NCBI GenBank assembly: GCA_028285445.1
Contig: JANQPQ010000050.1
Span: 1-64,000, forward strand
Source of the DNA: Cyclobacteriaceae bacterium
Lineage (GTDB): Bacteria; Bacteroidota; Bacteroidia; Cytophagales; Cyclobacteriaceae
Direction: 5' to 3'
Length of the DNA: 64,000 bases
The notes below the pieces were generated by a model that worked only from the letters and a program-made list of their open reading frames with translations, had not been told where the DNA came from and searched no databases. Positions 34,950-43,990 of the stretch are shown here, one piece after another (position 1 is the stretch's first letter; each line of letters starts with the position of its first letter). A program made the translations under genes and the position numbers.

Positions 34950-37900
34950 TTGAAAATAGTATTTAGTCACCTTCTACTGATAACCGCCTATGCCTCAGTC
35001 TTCAGCCAAACAATTGACTTTTCAGCTGACAACATTTCAGGCTGTGCACCACTTTTAGTTACATTTAGCGACCTATCCACTGGAAATCCCGACTCCTGGC
35101 AATGGGATTTCGGCAAAACCAGCAATAACACCTCGAGTGAGCAGAATCCCAGCACAACATATACCGAACCTGGAGTCTATTCGGTAAAACTCACTGTATC
35201 CGTAAACGGATCTACCAGCAGTACCATCAAAGAACAGTATATAGTTGTACATCATGATCCTTCGCCGGATTTTGCGTTTACCCAATCTGCAAGTTGCAAG
35301 CCATCTGCAGTGAACTTCCAGGATCTTTCAAGCGACGATTTCAACGACATAGTGTCCTGGCACTGGGTATTTGGCGATGGCAACAACAGTACCGAACAAA
35401 ATCCAACCAACACTTATATGACTCCTGGTGAATACGATGTAACACTTACTATTGAAAACAGCCAGGGGTGCAATAAAACAATAGTGCGTGAAAACTATGT
35501 TAAGGTAGGTGACATCAGAGCTGGCTTTTCAACCACAACTCCTAAGGTTTGCAATACGCCAGCCATTATTAGCTTCCAAAACGATTCATCTGGTCCTGGC
35601 GGCCTTAATTACCTGTGGGAATTCGGCGATGGGCTTGAATCCCAGGCAACCAGCCCGGTTCATGCATATACGGAGCCTGGTACCTATTCAGTTAAGCTAA
35701 CAGTTACTAACAGTGAGGGTTGCACTTCAACTCTAACCCGAAACGACTACATAGTGGTAACTGATAAATCTGTAACCACCTTTCAACAAAGCGCAGCTAC
35801 TTCCTGCGCGGGAGAGGTTGTAACCTTCACCGATCTGTCCACGCAAAATGTCATTTCCAGGAGCTGGGATTTCGGAAATGGGGCCATAGGCCATGAACCA
35901 GAGCAGTCAATGAGTTTTGAATCTCCGGGTCAACACCTGGTTACTCTCACTCAAAAACTAGATGACGGGTGCGTTTTGCAACAACAACAAACGCACACTG
36001 TAGTCGCCAATCCTGTTGCCGATTTTGACTATGCTTTCAATTGCGATGGTAGCGTGGCATTTGAAAATAAGTCCGAACACTCAAATAGTTGGCTTTGGGA
36101 GTTCGGCGACGGCTCCAGTCTGTCTTCATTCAACCCCGCACATACTTACCACATCAAAAGTACTTTTACCGTAACGCTTACAGCTTTCAATAGCCTTGGC
36201 TGTGAAAGTAAAAGGTCAAAAACTTTTCTAAGTCCGGCAAAATTTACTGTTGACTTCGAACCTAACGACATTTTCCCATCGGAAACAGACCCGGGTTTAG
36301 GTGGTTGTGTTCCTCGGACAATTCAGTTTGTTGAAACCAGTATTGTTAATTCACCTTTTAAGAGCCTTTTTTGGGATTTCGGAGATGGGACCACCTCCAG
36401 TGAAAGGAACCCTGCACATACCTTCACCAAAGCTGGAACATACCCTGTCAAACTAAGTGTCCGAACTGAACTTGGCTGTGTAGGCGAATTGTCAAGAACA
36501 GTGTCTGTAACAGACATAGTTCCGGAACCAAATTTCGAAATATCAAAGAAGGTGGTTTGTGTAGGTGAGTTAGTAAGTTTCACCAACCTGTCTGTGAATG
36601 CTGATACTTACCACTGGGACATGGGATTTACAGCACATACCACCCAGGGACATACGGAGGTAGCTTTTCCAGCTGCTGGCATTTACGATGTAACTCTAAC
36701 AGCTTCCAACTCAGGATGCAGTAAAAGTATAACTGTTACAAACGCCGTTACAGTTGTAAATCCATCCCCATCAATGGAGATTGCCCTTGACTGCAACAAG
36801 CCATTTACACGTCAATTCATAAACAGCTCAGTAGGAGCCGACTCCTGGCAATGGGATTTTGGTGATGGCTCGGTTAGTAATACGCATTCACCATTTCATA
36901 CTTTCAAGGAAGCCGGTAGATACCGGGTCAAGTTGATAGTTGGAAATAAAGACACCGGGTGCCAGGATGTAACAATATCACGGCTAGTGGACATTGTGGA
37001 GCTATCCCCTGGATTTGAAGTTAGCAACCAATCGCTATGTCGTAAAGCTGAGGCTGTATTTACCGATACCTCTATTAGCAGTTCATCGTGGTTTTGGGAT
37101 TTCAGTGATGGCACTCGTTCCTCAGAACAACACCCGGAAAAGGTCTTCGATACTCCTGGCATCTATTCCGTTGGCTTGACGGTGAGTGACGTAAATGGCT
37201 GCAGTAAGACAATTGTGAAGAAGGACCTTATCAACGTGGCTGATTTGGAAGCTGATTTCGCAGTCGGTAAGCAATCACATTGTGATTTTTTTATGGCAGA
37301 ATTTCGCAATGCTACTACCCATAATGATCCGCTATCATTCAAATGGGATTTTGGAGACGGTAATTATTCCGAAGAAAAAAGCCCAAAACATAAATACACA
37401 AAGTTTGGTAAGTATTCCCCATCATTAACGGTAACGTCACCCAACGCTACCTGTGTCGTACGAAAAGAAAATTTAATTGAATTCAACAAACCGCAAGCCA
37501 GCTTCGATGTAGCAAAAACAGATGTATGTGTTGACGAAGAGCTGGAAATCACGAACTTATCATCACATGCCAGTTTCTTCAAATGGTCTATAGATGGAGC
37601 CGCACAAAGTTCGGAACCTATCCCAAAGGTCAGTTTTGAACGTGAGGGAATCTATGACCTCAGCTTAGTGGCGATAGACAACTACGGATGTAAAGACAGC
37701 CTGATGGTTAAAGATTACATTAGCGTCACTTCGCCAAAAATCTCAGTAGTCGCCACCAACGTAACCAAGGATTGCCCACCTCTGGTTGCTTCTTTCAAGG
37801 CTGAATCTAGTTCAGACATTCAAACCTGGCAGTGGGATTTTGGAGATGGAAACTCAGCTACGGTAAAGAACCCCACTCATACTTACACCTACCCCGGAAA

Positions 37901-38720
37901 TTATGATGTGACTCTTGTCGGGGTGAACGAGTTTGGCTGCCAAACCACAATAACCCATGAGGATTTGGTTACAGTGGCCGGCCCCCGGGGAACTTTTAAC
38001 ATCTCGCAAACTGACATATGTGTGGGAGATGAAGTGCTATTTTCAAGCGATACTGAGTACACCACCGGCTTTACCTGGGATTTTGGAGATGGAAACCTTG
38101 GTGAACAGTCAGCAGCGAGTCACCTTTACAAGAGCCCTGGTACCTTCTCCCCCATACTCTTGTTGGAAGACGCAAATGAGTGTATCGTTGCCGTCACAAG
38201 TCAAGCCGAAATTTCAGTACGCCCCATTCCTACTGGCGAAATTATGGTTGAACCTGACGTTTTTTTCACTGGTGAACCAGTAAGATTTCAATTTGCAACT
38301 ACCTCAGAGCCCACTAATTGGGCCTGGCATTTTGGTGATGGCAATGGCTCTGCTGATGCTGCCCCGGTACATGCCTTCAGCAACGGAGGTACCATCCCCA
38401 TTACTGTATTGGTTACTGGCGGAAATAACTGTCAGGCCCAATTCATGTCTGAAATCCATATCAATCAAGATCTTACAATGATCCCCAACGTTTTTACACC
38501 CAATGGGGATAACTATAACGAACGATTTGAAATTGTGGGACTGGAGAAAAGTAGTTGGACGCTAACCGTCGTAAATCGGTGGGGCAAAGTTGTGTACCAC
38601 AACAGCGATTACCAAAACCAATGGGACGGGGGTAATCTGCCTGCAGGTATTTATTACTATCATGTGAAGAACCACCACCGCGACATCTCTTACGAAGGAT
38701 ATCTGCATCTGCTGAGGTAA
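34950..38720 (+). CDS. PKD-repeat surface protein with T9SS type B (gliding-associated) C-terminal domain
   Basis: A 1256-residue exported protein. A TTG start at 34950 is the only option: an in-frame TGA lies at 34929-34931 and no ATG follows before the signal peptide KIVFSHLLLITAYASVFSQ. The body is about 14 PKD-like repeats of 80-90 residues; the core WDFGDG is clear in most (SWQWDFG, WHWVFGDGN, WLWEFGDGS, FTWDFGDGN) and two are degenerate (YHWDMGFT, FKWSIDGA). The C-terminal domain IPNVFTPNGDNYNERFEIVG...VVNRWGKVVYHN...WDGGNLPAGIYYYHV is the gliding-associated (CHU_C) sorter. Likely an adhesin or a cell-surface fibre. Confidence 0.93.
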   Translation: MKIVFSHLLLITAYASVFSQTIDFSADNISGCAPLLVTFSDLSTGNPDSWQWDFGKTSNNTSSEQNPSTTYTEPGVYSVKLTVSVNGSTSSTIKEQYIVVHHDPSPDFAFTQSASCKPSAVNFQDLSSDDFNDIVSWHWVFGDGNNSTEQNPTNTYMTPGEYDVTLTIENSQGCNKTIVRENYVKVGDIRAGFSTTTPKVCNTPAIISFQNDSSGPGGLNYLWEFGDGLESQATSPVHAYTEPGTYSVKLTVTNSEGCTSTLTRNDYIVVTDKSVTTFQQSAATSCAGEVVTFTDLSTQNVISRSWDFGNGAIGHEPEQSMSFESPGQHLVTLTQKLDDGCVLQQQQTHTVVANPVADFDYAFNCDGSVAFENKSEHSNSWLWEFGDGSSLSSFNPAHTYHIKSTFTVTLTAFNSLGCESKRSKTFLSPAKFTVDFEPNDIFPSETDPGLGGCVPRTIQFVETSIVNSPFKSLFWDFGDGTTSSERNPAHTFTKAGTYPVKLSVRTELGCVGELSRTVSVTDIVPEPNFEISKKVVCVGELVSFTNLSVNADTYHWDMGFTAHTTQGHTEVAFPAAGIYDVTLTASNSGCSKSITVTNAVTVVNPSPSMEIALDCNKPFTRQFINSSVGADSWQWDFGDGSVSNTHSPFHTFKEAGRYRVKLIVGNKDTGCQDVTISRLVDIVELSPGFEVSNQSLCRKAEAVFTDTSISSSSWFWDFSDGTRSSEQHPEKVFDTPGIYSVGLTVSDVNGCSKTIVKKDLINVADLEADFAVGKQSHCDFFMAEFRNATTHNDPLSFKWDFGDGNYSEEKSPKHKYTKFGKYSPSLTVTSPNATCVVRKENLIEFNKPQASFDVAKTDVCVDEELEITNLSSHASFFKWSIDGAAQSSEPIPKVSFEREGIYDLSLVAIDNYGCKDSLMVKDYISVTSPKISVVATNVTKDCPPLVASFKAESSSDIQTWQWDFGDGNSATVKNPTHTYTYPGNYDVTLVGVNEFGCQTTITHEDLVTVAGPRGTFNISQTDICVGDEVLFSSDTEYTTGFTWDFGDGNLGEQSAASHLYKSPGTFSPILLLEDANECIVAVTSQAEISVRPIPTGEIMVEPDVFFTGEPVRFQFATTSEPTNWAWHFGDGNGSADAAPVHAFSNGGTIPITVLVTGGNNCQAQFMSEIHINQDLTMIPNVFTPNGDNYNERFEIVGLEKSSWTLTVVNRWGKVVYHNSDYQNQWDGGNLPAGIYYYHVKNHHRDISYEGYLHLLR

Positions 38721-38917
38721 TTTTTTCGATAAATTCTACTGAATTGGGATCAAATCACGAATTACTAGGTATAAATACTTGAAAACGTAACGAAATTACC
38801 GAAGATTGATACATATCTCCTATTACCAATTAGAGACTCTGGCGACATTTGTATTGTTCATGGCGATAAGATCAAAATGACGAATACGGTTTAGTTATAG
38901 GTTAGGTTTAGGGGATT

Positions 38918-38948
38918 AAGCCTCTCGCACATAGTCGGGAGGCTTTTT
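38918..38948 (+). terminator. Intrinsic terminator after the PKD-repeat gene
   Basis: AAGCCTCTCG (38918-38927) pairs with CGGGAGGCTT (38936-38945) with one G-U wobble and an 8-base loop, followed by TTTTTCATTTT. It lies about 200 bases after the plus-strand stop and touches the end of the convergent hemJ gene, where the T-run is missing on the minus strand. Confidence 0.75.
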
Positions 38949-39475
38949 CATTTTCTAAGAACTCTGTACGCCCTTACACCAGCCATTAGTAATAGGCCTA
39001 AAACCAATAAGCCTGCTAACCCCCAAACCCAGTTCAGGGAGTCTTTTAAAACAACCACGAAAACTATAGCTACCAGCAACACCGTGGCGCCCTCATTCCA
39101 AAGTCGAAGCATTTTTGGGCTGTACGTAGTCGACCCACTTTGAAACTTCCTTAGGAACATCCAGCAGCGTAGATTGTATAACAAGAGAATTACTATAAAT
39201 AGCAGTTTGAAATGCATCCAGGGTTGGGTGAAATATGCCGGCACCAATACACCCATCCAAATACCTGTAGCCAAGGTTAAGATCATTGCAGGCACCGTTA
39301 TAATTTTCCAAAGTCGGTTCTCCATCACCTTAAATTGCTTTTGCAAAATCTGCTTTTCCGCTTCCTCCTTCTCGTCAGCTTCAGCATGATATATGAACAA
39401 TCTAACCAAGTAGAAGAGGCCGGCAAACCAGCTTACAACGAATACAATGTGCGTGGCTTTTAAGTATAGGAGCAT
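38948..39475 (-). CDS. hemJ: HemJ-like protoporphyrinogen oxidase / CopD family membrane protein
   Basis: A 175-residue four-helix membrane protein. Visible are MLLYLKATHIVFVVSWFAGLFYLVRLFIYHAEA (with the haem-ligand His and the conserved Arg), KVMENRLWKIITVPAMI, and the HFKLLFIVILLLYN helix with the conserved Lys. This pattern matches HemJ, which oxidises protoporphyrinogen IX in many bacteria, though the same family is often only labelled CopD. I favour HemJ. It ends next to the convergent terminator, and VIT1 lies just upstream on the same strand. Confidence 0.82.
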   Translation of the reverse strand: MLLYLKATHIVFVVSWFAGLFYLVRLFIYHAEADEKEEAEKQILQKQFKVMENRLWKIITVPAMILTLATGIWMGVLVPAYFTQPWMHFKLLFIVILLLYNLRCWMFLRKFQSGSTTYSPKMLRLWNEGATVLLVAIVFVVVLKDSLNWVWGLAGLLVLGLLLMAGVRAYRVLRK

Positions 39476-39476
39476 A

Positions 39477-40274
39477 TTATGTAGCTAATTGTTCTAGTAG
39501 ATCGCCAACAAAATAGGCTACTACAGCAGCAACAATACCCAAGGCCAAGGTCTCTAATATACCTTTTACCTTACCTGTTTTTGTAACATCCGTTTTGATC
39601 CATCCGATGATGATAAATGCAAGGCTAGTGAGAACTCCTGAAATTATAAAGAGGTTGTATTGAAGCGGAACGAACAAATCAACCAAGTAAGATAGCAGAG
39701 GGATAAGACCAATTAGGAGGAATGATACAAAAGTTGCAGCTCCAATGGAAAAAGGGGATTTACTCTCAGGAATCAATTCCAATTCTTCCTTCATCATCAC
39801 TTTAACCCACCGGTCTTTATCGGAAGTAATTACCTCAACCACCTTTTCAAGTAATTCTCCTTCGAAGCCGTAGCCCCGGTAAATCTCTCTAACTTCTTCT
39901 ACCTCTCGCTCTCTCAGGTTTTCAATCTCCCAGTATTCGGTCTCTTCGTGTCTCTTATATATATCTTTTTCCGACTTGGCTGAAAGATAGCTACCAATAG
40001 ACATCGCAAATCCATCGGCTATTAGGTTTGCAAAGCCCATTATGATTACAATGGCTGAGCTCAGATTGGCTCCCTCGGCACCTGCAACCACAGCAAAAGT
40101 TGTAACACTTCCGTCGATGCCTCCATACACAAATTCCGATAAGTAGCGCTGGAATCTCCCAAAGTAGGATTTGGACTGATGCAAGCTGGCCTCCGAAAGG
40201 TCGCTAGGCACTGGGGCCCCCGAAGAGGATTGTTTCGGGCCTGAATTTCCAACTGAAATTTTTCTATCTTCCAC
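39477..40274 (-). CDS. VIT1/CCC1 family metal transporter
   Basis: A 265-residue membrane protein, likely moving iron or manganese out of the cytoplasm. Visible are the N-terminal SEFVYGGIDGSVTTFAVVAGAEGANLS and FANLIADGFAMSIGSYLSAKSEKD helices, the charged metal-binding loop (EETEYWEIENLREREVEEVREIYRGYGF ... EELELIPE) and three C-terminal helices. The Ser/Pro-rich N-terminus of 35 residues is an extra. It is upstream of hemJ (1-base gap), so iron and haem use may be linked, but that is inference. Confidence 0.93.
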   Translation of the reverse strand: MEDRKISVGNSGPKQSSSGAPVPSDLSEASLHQSKSYFGRFQRYLSEFVYGGIDGSVTTFAVVAGAEGANLSSAIVIIMGFANLIADGFAMSIGSYLSAKSEKDIYKRHEETEYWEIENLREREVEEVREIYRGYGFEGELLEKVVEVITSDKDRWVKVMMKEELELIPESKSPFSIGAATFVSFLLIGLIPLLSYLVDLFVPLQYNLFIISGVLTSLAFIIIGWIKTDVTKTGKVKGILETLALGIVAAVVAYFVGDLLEQLAT

Positions 40275-40327
40275 GGATTAAATTGCTATGGTAAATTTAT
40301 GAGGTTTGATAACTATTCACTCCTGAA

Positions 40328-41116
40328 ATGATAAAAACTGAAAACTTGCTTCAGCAAGTGATAGACCTAACCAAGGAGGTCGGAGAGTTCATCCGACAGG
40401 AATCTTCTGCATTTGACAAAAAGCAAGTTGAGCATAAAGGGTTTAATGATTTGGTTTCATACGTTGACAAAACGGCGGAACAGAGACTAATCGCTGGTTT
40501 GAGTAAAATAGATCCTGAAGCAGGGTTCATTGCTGAAGAGGGTAGCGGGTCGCAGGCAGCAGAACGCAACTGGATTATAGATCCCCTTGATGGCACCACC
40601 AATTTCGTCCATGGCCTTCCTGTCTATGCTATTAGCGTGGCTCTTCATCATGAAGACATGCAAATGGGGGTGGTCTATGATGTAGCCAATGATGATTGTT
40701 ACTCAGCATCACGAGGAATGGGCGCAACCCTCAATAATAGGCCTATCAAAGTATCGCCGCATGATACGATTGCAGGTAGTCTTATCGCGACAGGGTTCCC
40801 CTACTATAATTTTGAACAGCTGCCAGCATATTTGGAGATACTAAAATCACTGATGAAGGAAAGCCATGGTATCAGAAGAATGGGAAGCGCGGCGATAGAT
40901 CTTGCATTGACTGCCTCGGGCAAGTTTGAAGGGTTTTTTGAATACAATCTTAATCCATGGGATGTGGCAGCCGGCGCTCTCATTGTTCAAGAGGCTGGAG
41001 GCATCGTATCGGAATTTGATGGCGGGGGTAATTTCACTTTCGGAAGATCAATTGTCGCTTCTGGCCCAATCCATAAAGAGATGTTGGAGGTAATTCAATC
41101 TCACTGGCCACTCTAA
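40328..41116 (+). CDS. Inositol monophosphatase family protein
   Basis: A 262-residue Mg2+-dependent phosphatase of the IMPase/SuhB/CysQ family. Metal motifs visible: FIAEEGSG (first Glu), WIIDPLDGTTNFVHG (DPxDGTT), and NPWDVAAGALIVQEAGG (second Asp). Substrate could be inositol phosphate, another sugar phosphate or 3'-phosphoadenosine; the sequence does not settle it. It is divergent from the VIT1 gene and overlaps the radical SAM gene end by 4 bases. Confidence 0.93.
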   Translation: MIKTENLLQQVIDLTKEVGEFIRQESSAFDKKQVEHKGFNDLVSYVDKTAEQRLIAGLSKIDPEAGFIAEEGSGSQAAERNWIIDPLDGTTNFVHGLPVYAISVALHHEDMQMGVVYDVANDDCYSASRGMGATLNNRPIKVSPHDTIAGSLIATGFPYYNFEQLPAYLEILKSLMKESHGIRRMGSAAIDLALTASGKFEGFFEYNLNPWDVAAGALIVQEAGGIVSEFDGGGNFTFGRSIVASGPIHKEMLEVIQSHWPL

Positions 41117-42135
41117 GCCCACACTTTCGTACCTTCAGTACAATTCTTGCACATCTCCACCTCCTGGCGGGAAGAAATTAACGTTTGCCTGAATGCCTGG
41201 TATGGTCTACTATACCAGATCTCTCGAAAGCTGGTACCTGAAACATCTCCCAATTGATGGTGAGCATCTTTATCAAAACAGCAGGGAACAATTTTACCAT
41301 CCCAGGTAACTACACAGGAATGCCACATCTTCCAACAATGATTGTCCATGGGCCCCTTGAATGAATAAGTGCCATCTTCATTAGCACGATAACGAGAATA
41401 CTGTTCTTGCTCAGGGATTAAAGGCGAGCCATTTTCGTACTCATAAATTTGGGCGGTTTTGATAGCTACTTCATTTACGCCCAATTCTCTTGCCAACTGT
41501 TTCACTTCTCCAACCTGGTGCTCGTTTGGCCGAACCACTAAGAACTGAAATACTACGTGGGGGGTAGAAGACCCTAATTTCTTTTTCCATGACAACACGC
41601 GCTTGGTACCCTCAATAACCTTGTCTAGAGATCCCCCTACCCGATATGATTCGTACGTCTCCTGGGTCGTGCCATCTATAGATATGATCAACCTGTCAAG
41701 GCCGGATTCAACAGTTCTGCGGGCTGATTCGTCACTGAGATAATGTGCGTTTGTCGAAGTAGCAGTATAAATCCTTTTTGCAGATGCATATTTAACCAGA
41801 TCCAGGAAGTTAGGATTTAGATAGGGCTCACCCTGGAAATAGAAAATAAGGTACCACAGGGATGAAGAAATTTCATCAATGGTTTTCTTGAATAAGTCTT
41901 GCTCAAGCATACCCTTGGGTCGTGTGAAAGATCTCAGGCCGCTCGGGCATTCAGGGCACCTGAGATTGCATGATGTTGTTGGTTCAAAGGAAATACTAAC
42001 CGGCATGCCCCACTGGCTCGGCCTGCCAACTAATTTTGAATAATAGTAAGAGATCAACACACTTAATGCGTTGATAAGGCGACTAAGTGTTATTTTGGAA
42101 AGAAAATTGATACCATCTCTTACATTGGTATTCAT
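41113..42135 (-). CDS. Radical SAM / SPASM domain protein
   Basis: A 340-residue protein. The radical SAM cluster motif is TSCNLRCPECPSG (CxxxCxxC), preceded by SFEPT. Other features are YFQGEPYLNP, LIISIDGTTQETYESYRVGG, and a C-terminal SPASM-like region with cysteines in CWKMWHSCVV, VPCCFDKD and EMCKNCTEG, which would hold an extra iron-sulphur cluster. SPASM proteins often modify peptides or sugars; the substrate here is unknown. The ATG at 42135 is preferred; another at 42159 adds eight residues. It is divergent from the Lnb-like gene. Confidence 0.87.
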   Translation of the reverse strand: MNTNVRDGINFLSKITLSRLINALSVLISYYYSKLVGRPSQWGMPVSISFEPTTSCNLRCPECPSGLRSFTRPKGMLEQDLFKKTIDEISSSLWYLIFYFQGEPYLNPNFLDLVKYASAKRIYTATSTNAHYLSDESARRTVESGLDRLIISIDGTTQETYESYRVGGSLDKVIEGTKRVLSWKKKLGSSTPHVVFQFLVVRPNEHQVGEVKQLARELGVNEVAIKTAQIYEYENGSPLIPEQEQYSRYRANEDGTYSFKGPMDNHCWKMWHSCVVTWDGKIVPCCFDKDAHHQLGDVSGTSFREIWYSRPYQAFRQTLISSRQEVEMCKNCTEGTKVWA

Positions 42136-42204
42136 GGCCCTCAAGATACAAAAAAGCATCTTGCTAAAAGACCGGAATTTCTCAACCTTTGATGGGACTT
42201 ACGA

Positions 42205-43377
42205 ATGAAGATGAGATTACTTCTAAATGCGACCATTTTTACGGTACTGGCCAATTGCAGTATTGCTCAAATAAAGTTATCTGAAAATGCGGTGATAACT
42301 GCCATGACTATGGGCCCCGGAAAGCAACAGCTTTACGAAGGGTTTGGCCACAGTGCTTTTCACGTAAGCGATAGGCAAAATGGCATAGATTGGGTCTATA
42401 ACTACGGCACTTTCGATTTCAATCAGCCCAATTTCTACATGAACTTCACCCGGGGATACCTGCTCTACAAACTTGCTAAGCAGGATTACCAAAGATTTCG
42501 AGATGCCTATGCCTATTTTAATCGAGCCATCCAGGAGCAAGTTCTCAACCTTAGCCAGCCACAAAAACAGAAACTCTTTGAGTTTCTTGAGAACAACGCC
42601 AGACCAGAAAACAGCAACTACCTCTACGACTACTTCTACGACAACTGCGCTACCAAACTGAGAGATGTTTTGGAAGAAGTCTTTCCAGATAGCATTCGCT
42701 TTGATGATTCTCATATTACCACTGATTACACCATCCGCCAGCTAGTAGATATTTATATAGAAGACAAATTTCCCTGGGGTGATTTTGGAATCGATCTGGC
42801 ACTGGGATTACCTATGGATAAAACCGCCTCACCTTATGAATATATGTTCCTGCCAGATTATATCCACTCAGCTTTTGCTAACGCATCTATAAAAACCGAT
42901 AGTGGCGAATTACCCCTGGTAGCACGAGCCCTCCACATCTATGAATCAAGACCTGAAATCGAAGAAAGGGTTTTCTTTACCCCGGAAATTGCTTTCTGGT
43001 TATTACTTGTGCTAGTGCTCATTTCTTGTTGGTGGGAAATCCGCTCTCGTAAGTACCTTAAGATATTTGATGTGGTATTCTTCTCAACCCTTGGCCTGCT
43101 AGGTTCTTTCCTGGTCTTTCTCTGGGTGGGTACAGATCATGCCTCTTCATCAAATTACAATTTGCTCTGGGCCATACCTTTGCACCTTCCTATGATCATC
43201 CTATTCATGCTAAAGAAATACCCAGATCTACTAAGACGCTACTTCCTCACTACGTGCATTATGATGGTATTGGTACTGGCCTTTTGGGTGGTTCTGCCTC
43301 AGCAATTGCATTACTCACTGGTGCCTTTCTTACTTGCTATTTCGGCAAGGGCATTTATGGTTTACCGGGCAGTATAA
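42205..43377 (+). CDS. Lnb-like (DUF4105) lipoprotein N-acyltransferase homologue
   Basis: A 390-residue exported membrane protein. A signal peptide (MKMRLLLNATIFTVLANCSIAQ) is followed by a periplasmic domain with GFGHSAFHVSD (His) and YFYDNCATKLRDVLEEVFPD (Cys), a papain-like His-Cys pair conserved in DUF4105. The C-terminal third has about four to five membrane helices (from FTPEIAFWLLLVLVLISCWWE). From memory this family was shown in Bacteroides to N-acylate lipoproteins (Lnb), replacing Lnt. Several lipoproteins in this window could be substrates. Its tail overlaps the lysE gene by 16 bases. Confidence 0.85.
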   Translation: MKMRLLLNATIFTVLANCSIAQIKLSENAVITAMTMGPGKQQLYEGFGHSAFHVSDRQNGIDWVYNYGTFDFNQPNFYMNFTRGYLLYKLAKQDYQRFRDAYAYFNRAIQEQVLNLSQPQKQKLFEFLENNARPENSNYLYDYFYDNCATKLRDVLEEVFPDSIRFDDSHITTDYTIRQLVDIYIEDKFPWGDFGIDLALGLPMDKTASPYEYMFLPDYIHSAFANASIKTDSGELPLVARALHIYESRPEIEERVFFTPEIAFWLLLVLVLISCWWEIRSRKYLKIFDVVFFSTLGLLGSFLVFLWVGTDHASSSNYNLLWAIPLHLPMIILFMLKKYPDLLRRYFLTTCIMMVLVLAFWVVLPQQLHYSLVPFLLAISARAFMVYRAV

Positions 43378-43985
43378 TCGATTATAAATTGATAGACAGA
43401 ATAGAGACCGAGCATAAGCAGCACCAGCCCGGGTATGCGCTTTATCATCACTTCATTCTGAATAAGATGAGCTACCCGCTTGGCTAAAATTGCCAGCAAC
43501 CACAACAAAACGAAGGTACCAACAGAGATGCCAGCTATATAGATCCAGATGGTTCGATTGTTAATCAAAACCCAGTTATTACTTTGTAGGTAGGCAGTAA
43601 TGGCAATCCAGAAAGGAATAGCCAGGGGATTAGCAATGGAAATGATCAGACCCTTTCGAAAACCACTGTTATCCAGTTTGCTGGGCACTTTTCCTTTCTT
43701 CTTCGCGGAAACCAGATTTAAAACACCCAGAACAATAAGCACAGAAGCCGATATTAAATGGAAATTATCTTGCACAAGTTGCGAACTGGTTATGAGTAAC
43801 TCGAAGCGGATGGCAATATATGCGTAGACATATTCCACAAGCATGCTAGCCAGGGCAAAGCGAAGGGCAGCATTGAAATAGCCCTGCAGCGAAAGCTGCA
43901 ATACACTAAGGTTAATTGAACCTGGAGGTATAGAGCCGATAAAGCTAAAGAAGAATCCTACGAGGAATGGTGTCAAAAGATCCAC
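43362..43985 (-). CDS. LysE family exporter
   Basis: A 207-residue membrane protein with six helices. It has the N-terminal PFLVGFFFSFIGSIPPGSINLSVLQLSLQGYFNAALRFALA and the GLIISIANPLAIPFWIAI segment (typical LysE NPxxxxxW). The family exports basic amino acids, homoserine lactones or related solutes; the substrate here is unknown. It is directly downstream of the ATP-grasp gene on the same strand (5-base gap), so they probably form an operon. Confidence 0.9.
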   Translation of the reverse strand: MDLLTPFLVGFFFSFIGSIPPGSINLSVLQLSLQGYFNAALRFALASMLVEYVYAYIAIRFELLITSSQLVQDNFHLISASVLIVLGVLNLVSAKKKGKVPSKLDNSGFRKGLIISIANPLAIPFWIAITAYLQSNNWVLINNRTIWIYIAGISVGTFVLLWLLAILAKRVAHLIQNEVMIKRIPGLVLLMLGLYSVYQFIIDYTAR

Positions 43986-43990
43986 GGGGA

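Noticed and set aside
34950-38720. Repeated units that could be taken for a repeat array or CRISPR
   Set aside because: They are diverged coding PKD repeats of about 250 bases, not short identical repeats with spacers.
42277-42714. 145-codon hydrophobic frame on the minus strand
   Set aside because: Antisense to the Lnb-like gene, whose signal peptide and motifs are clear; the Val/Ile runs come from its codons.
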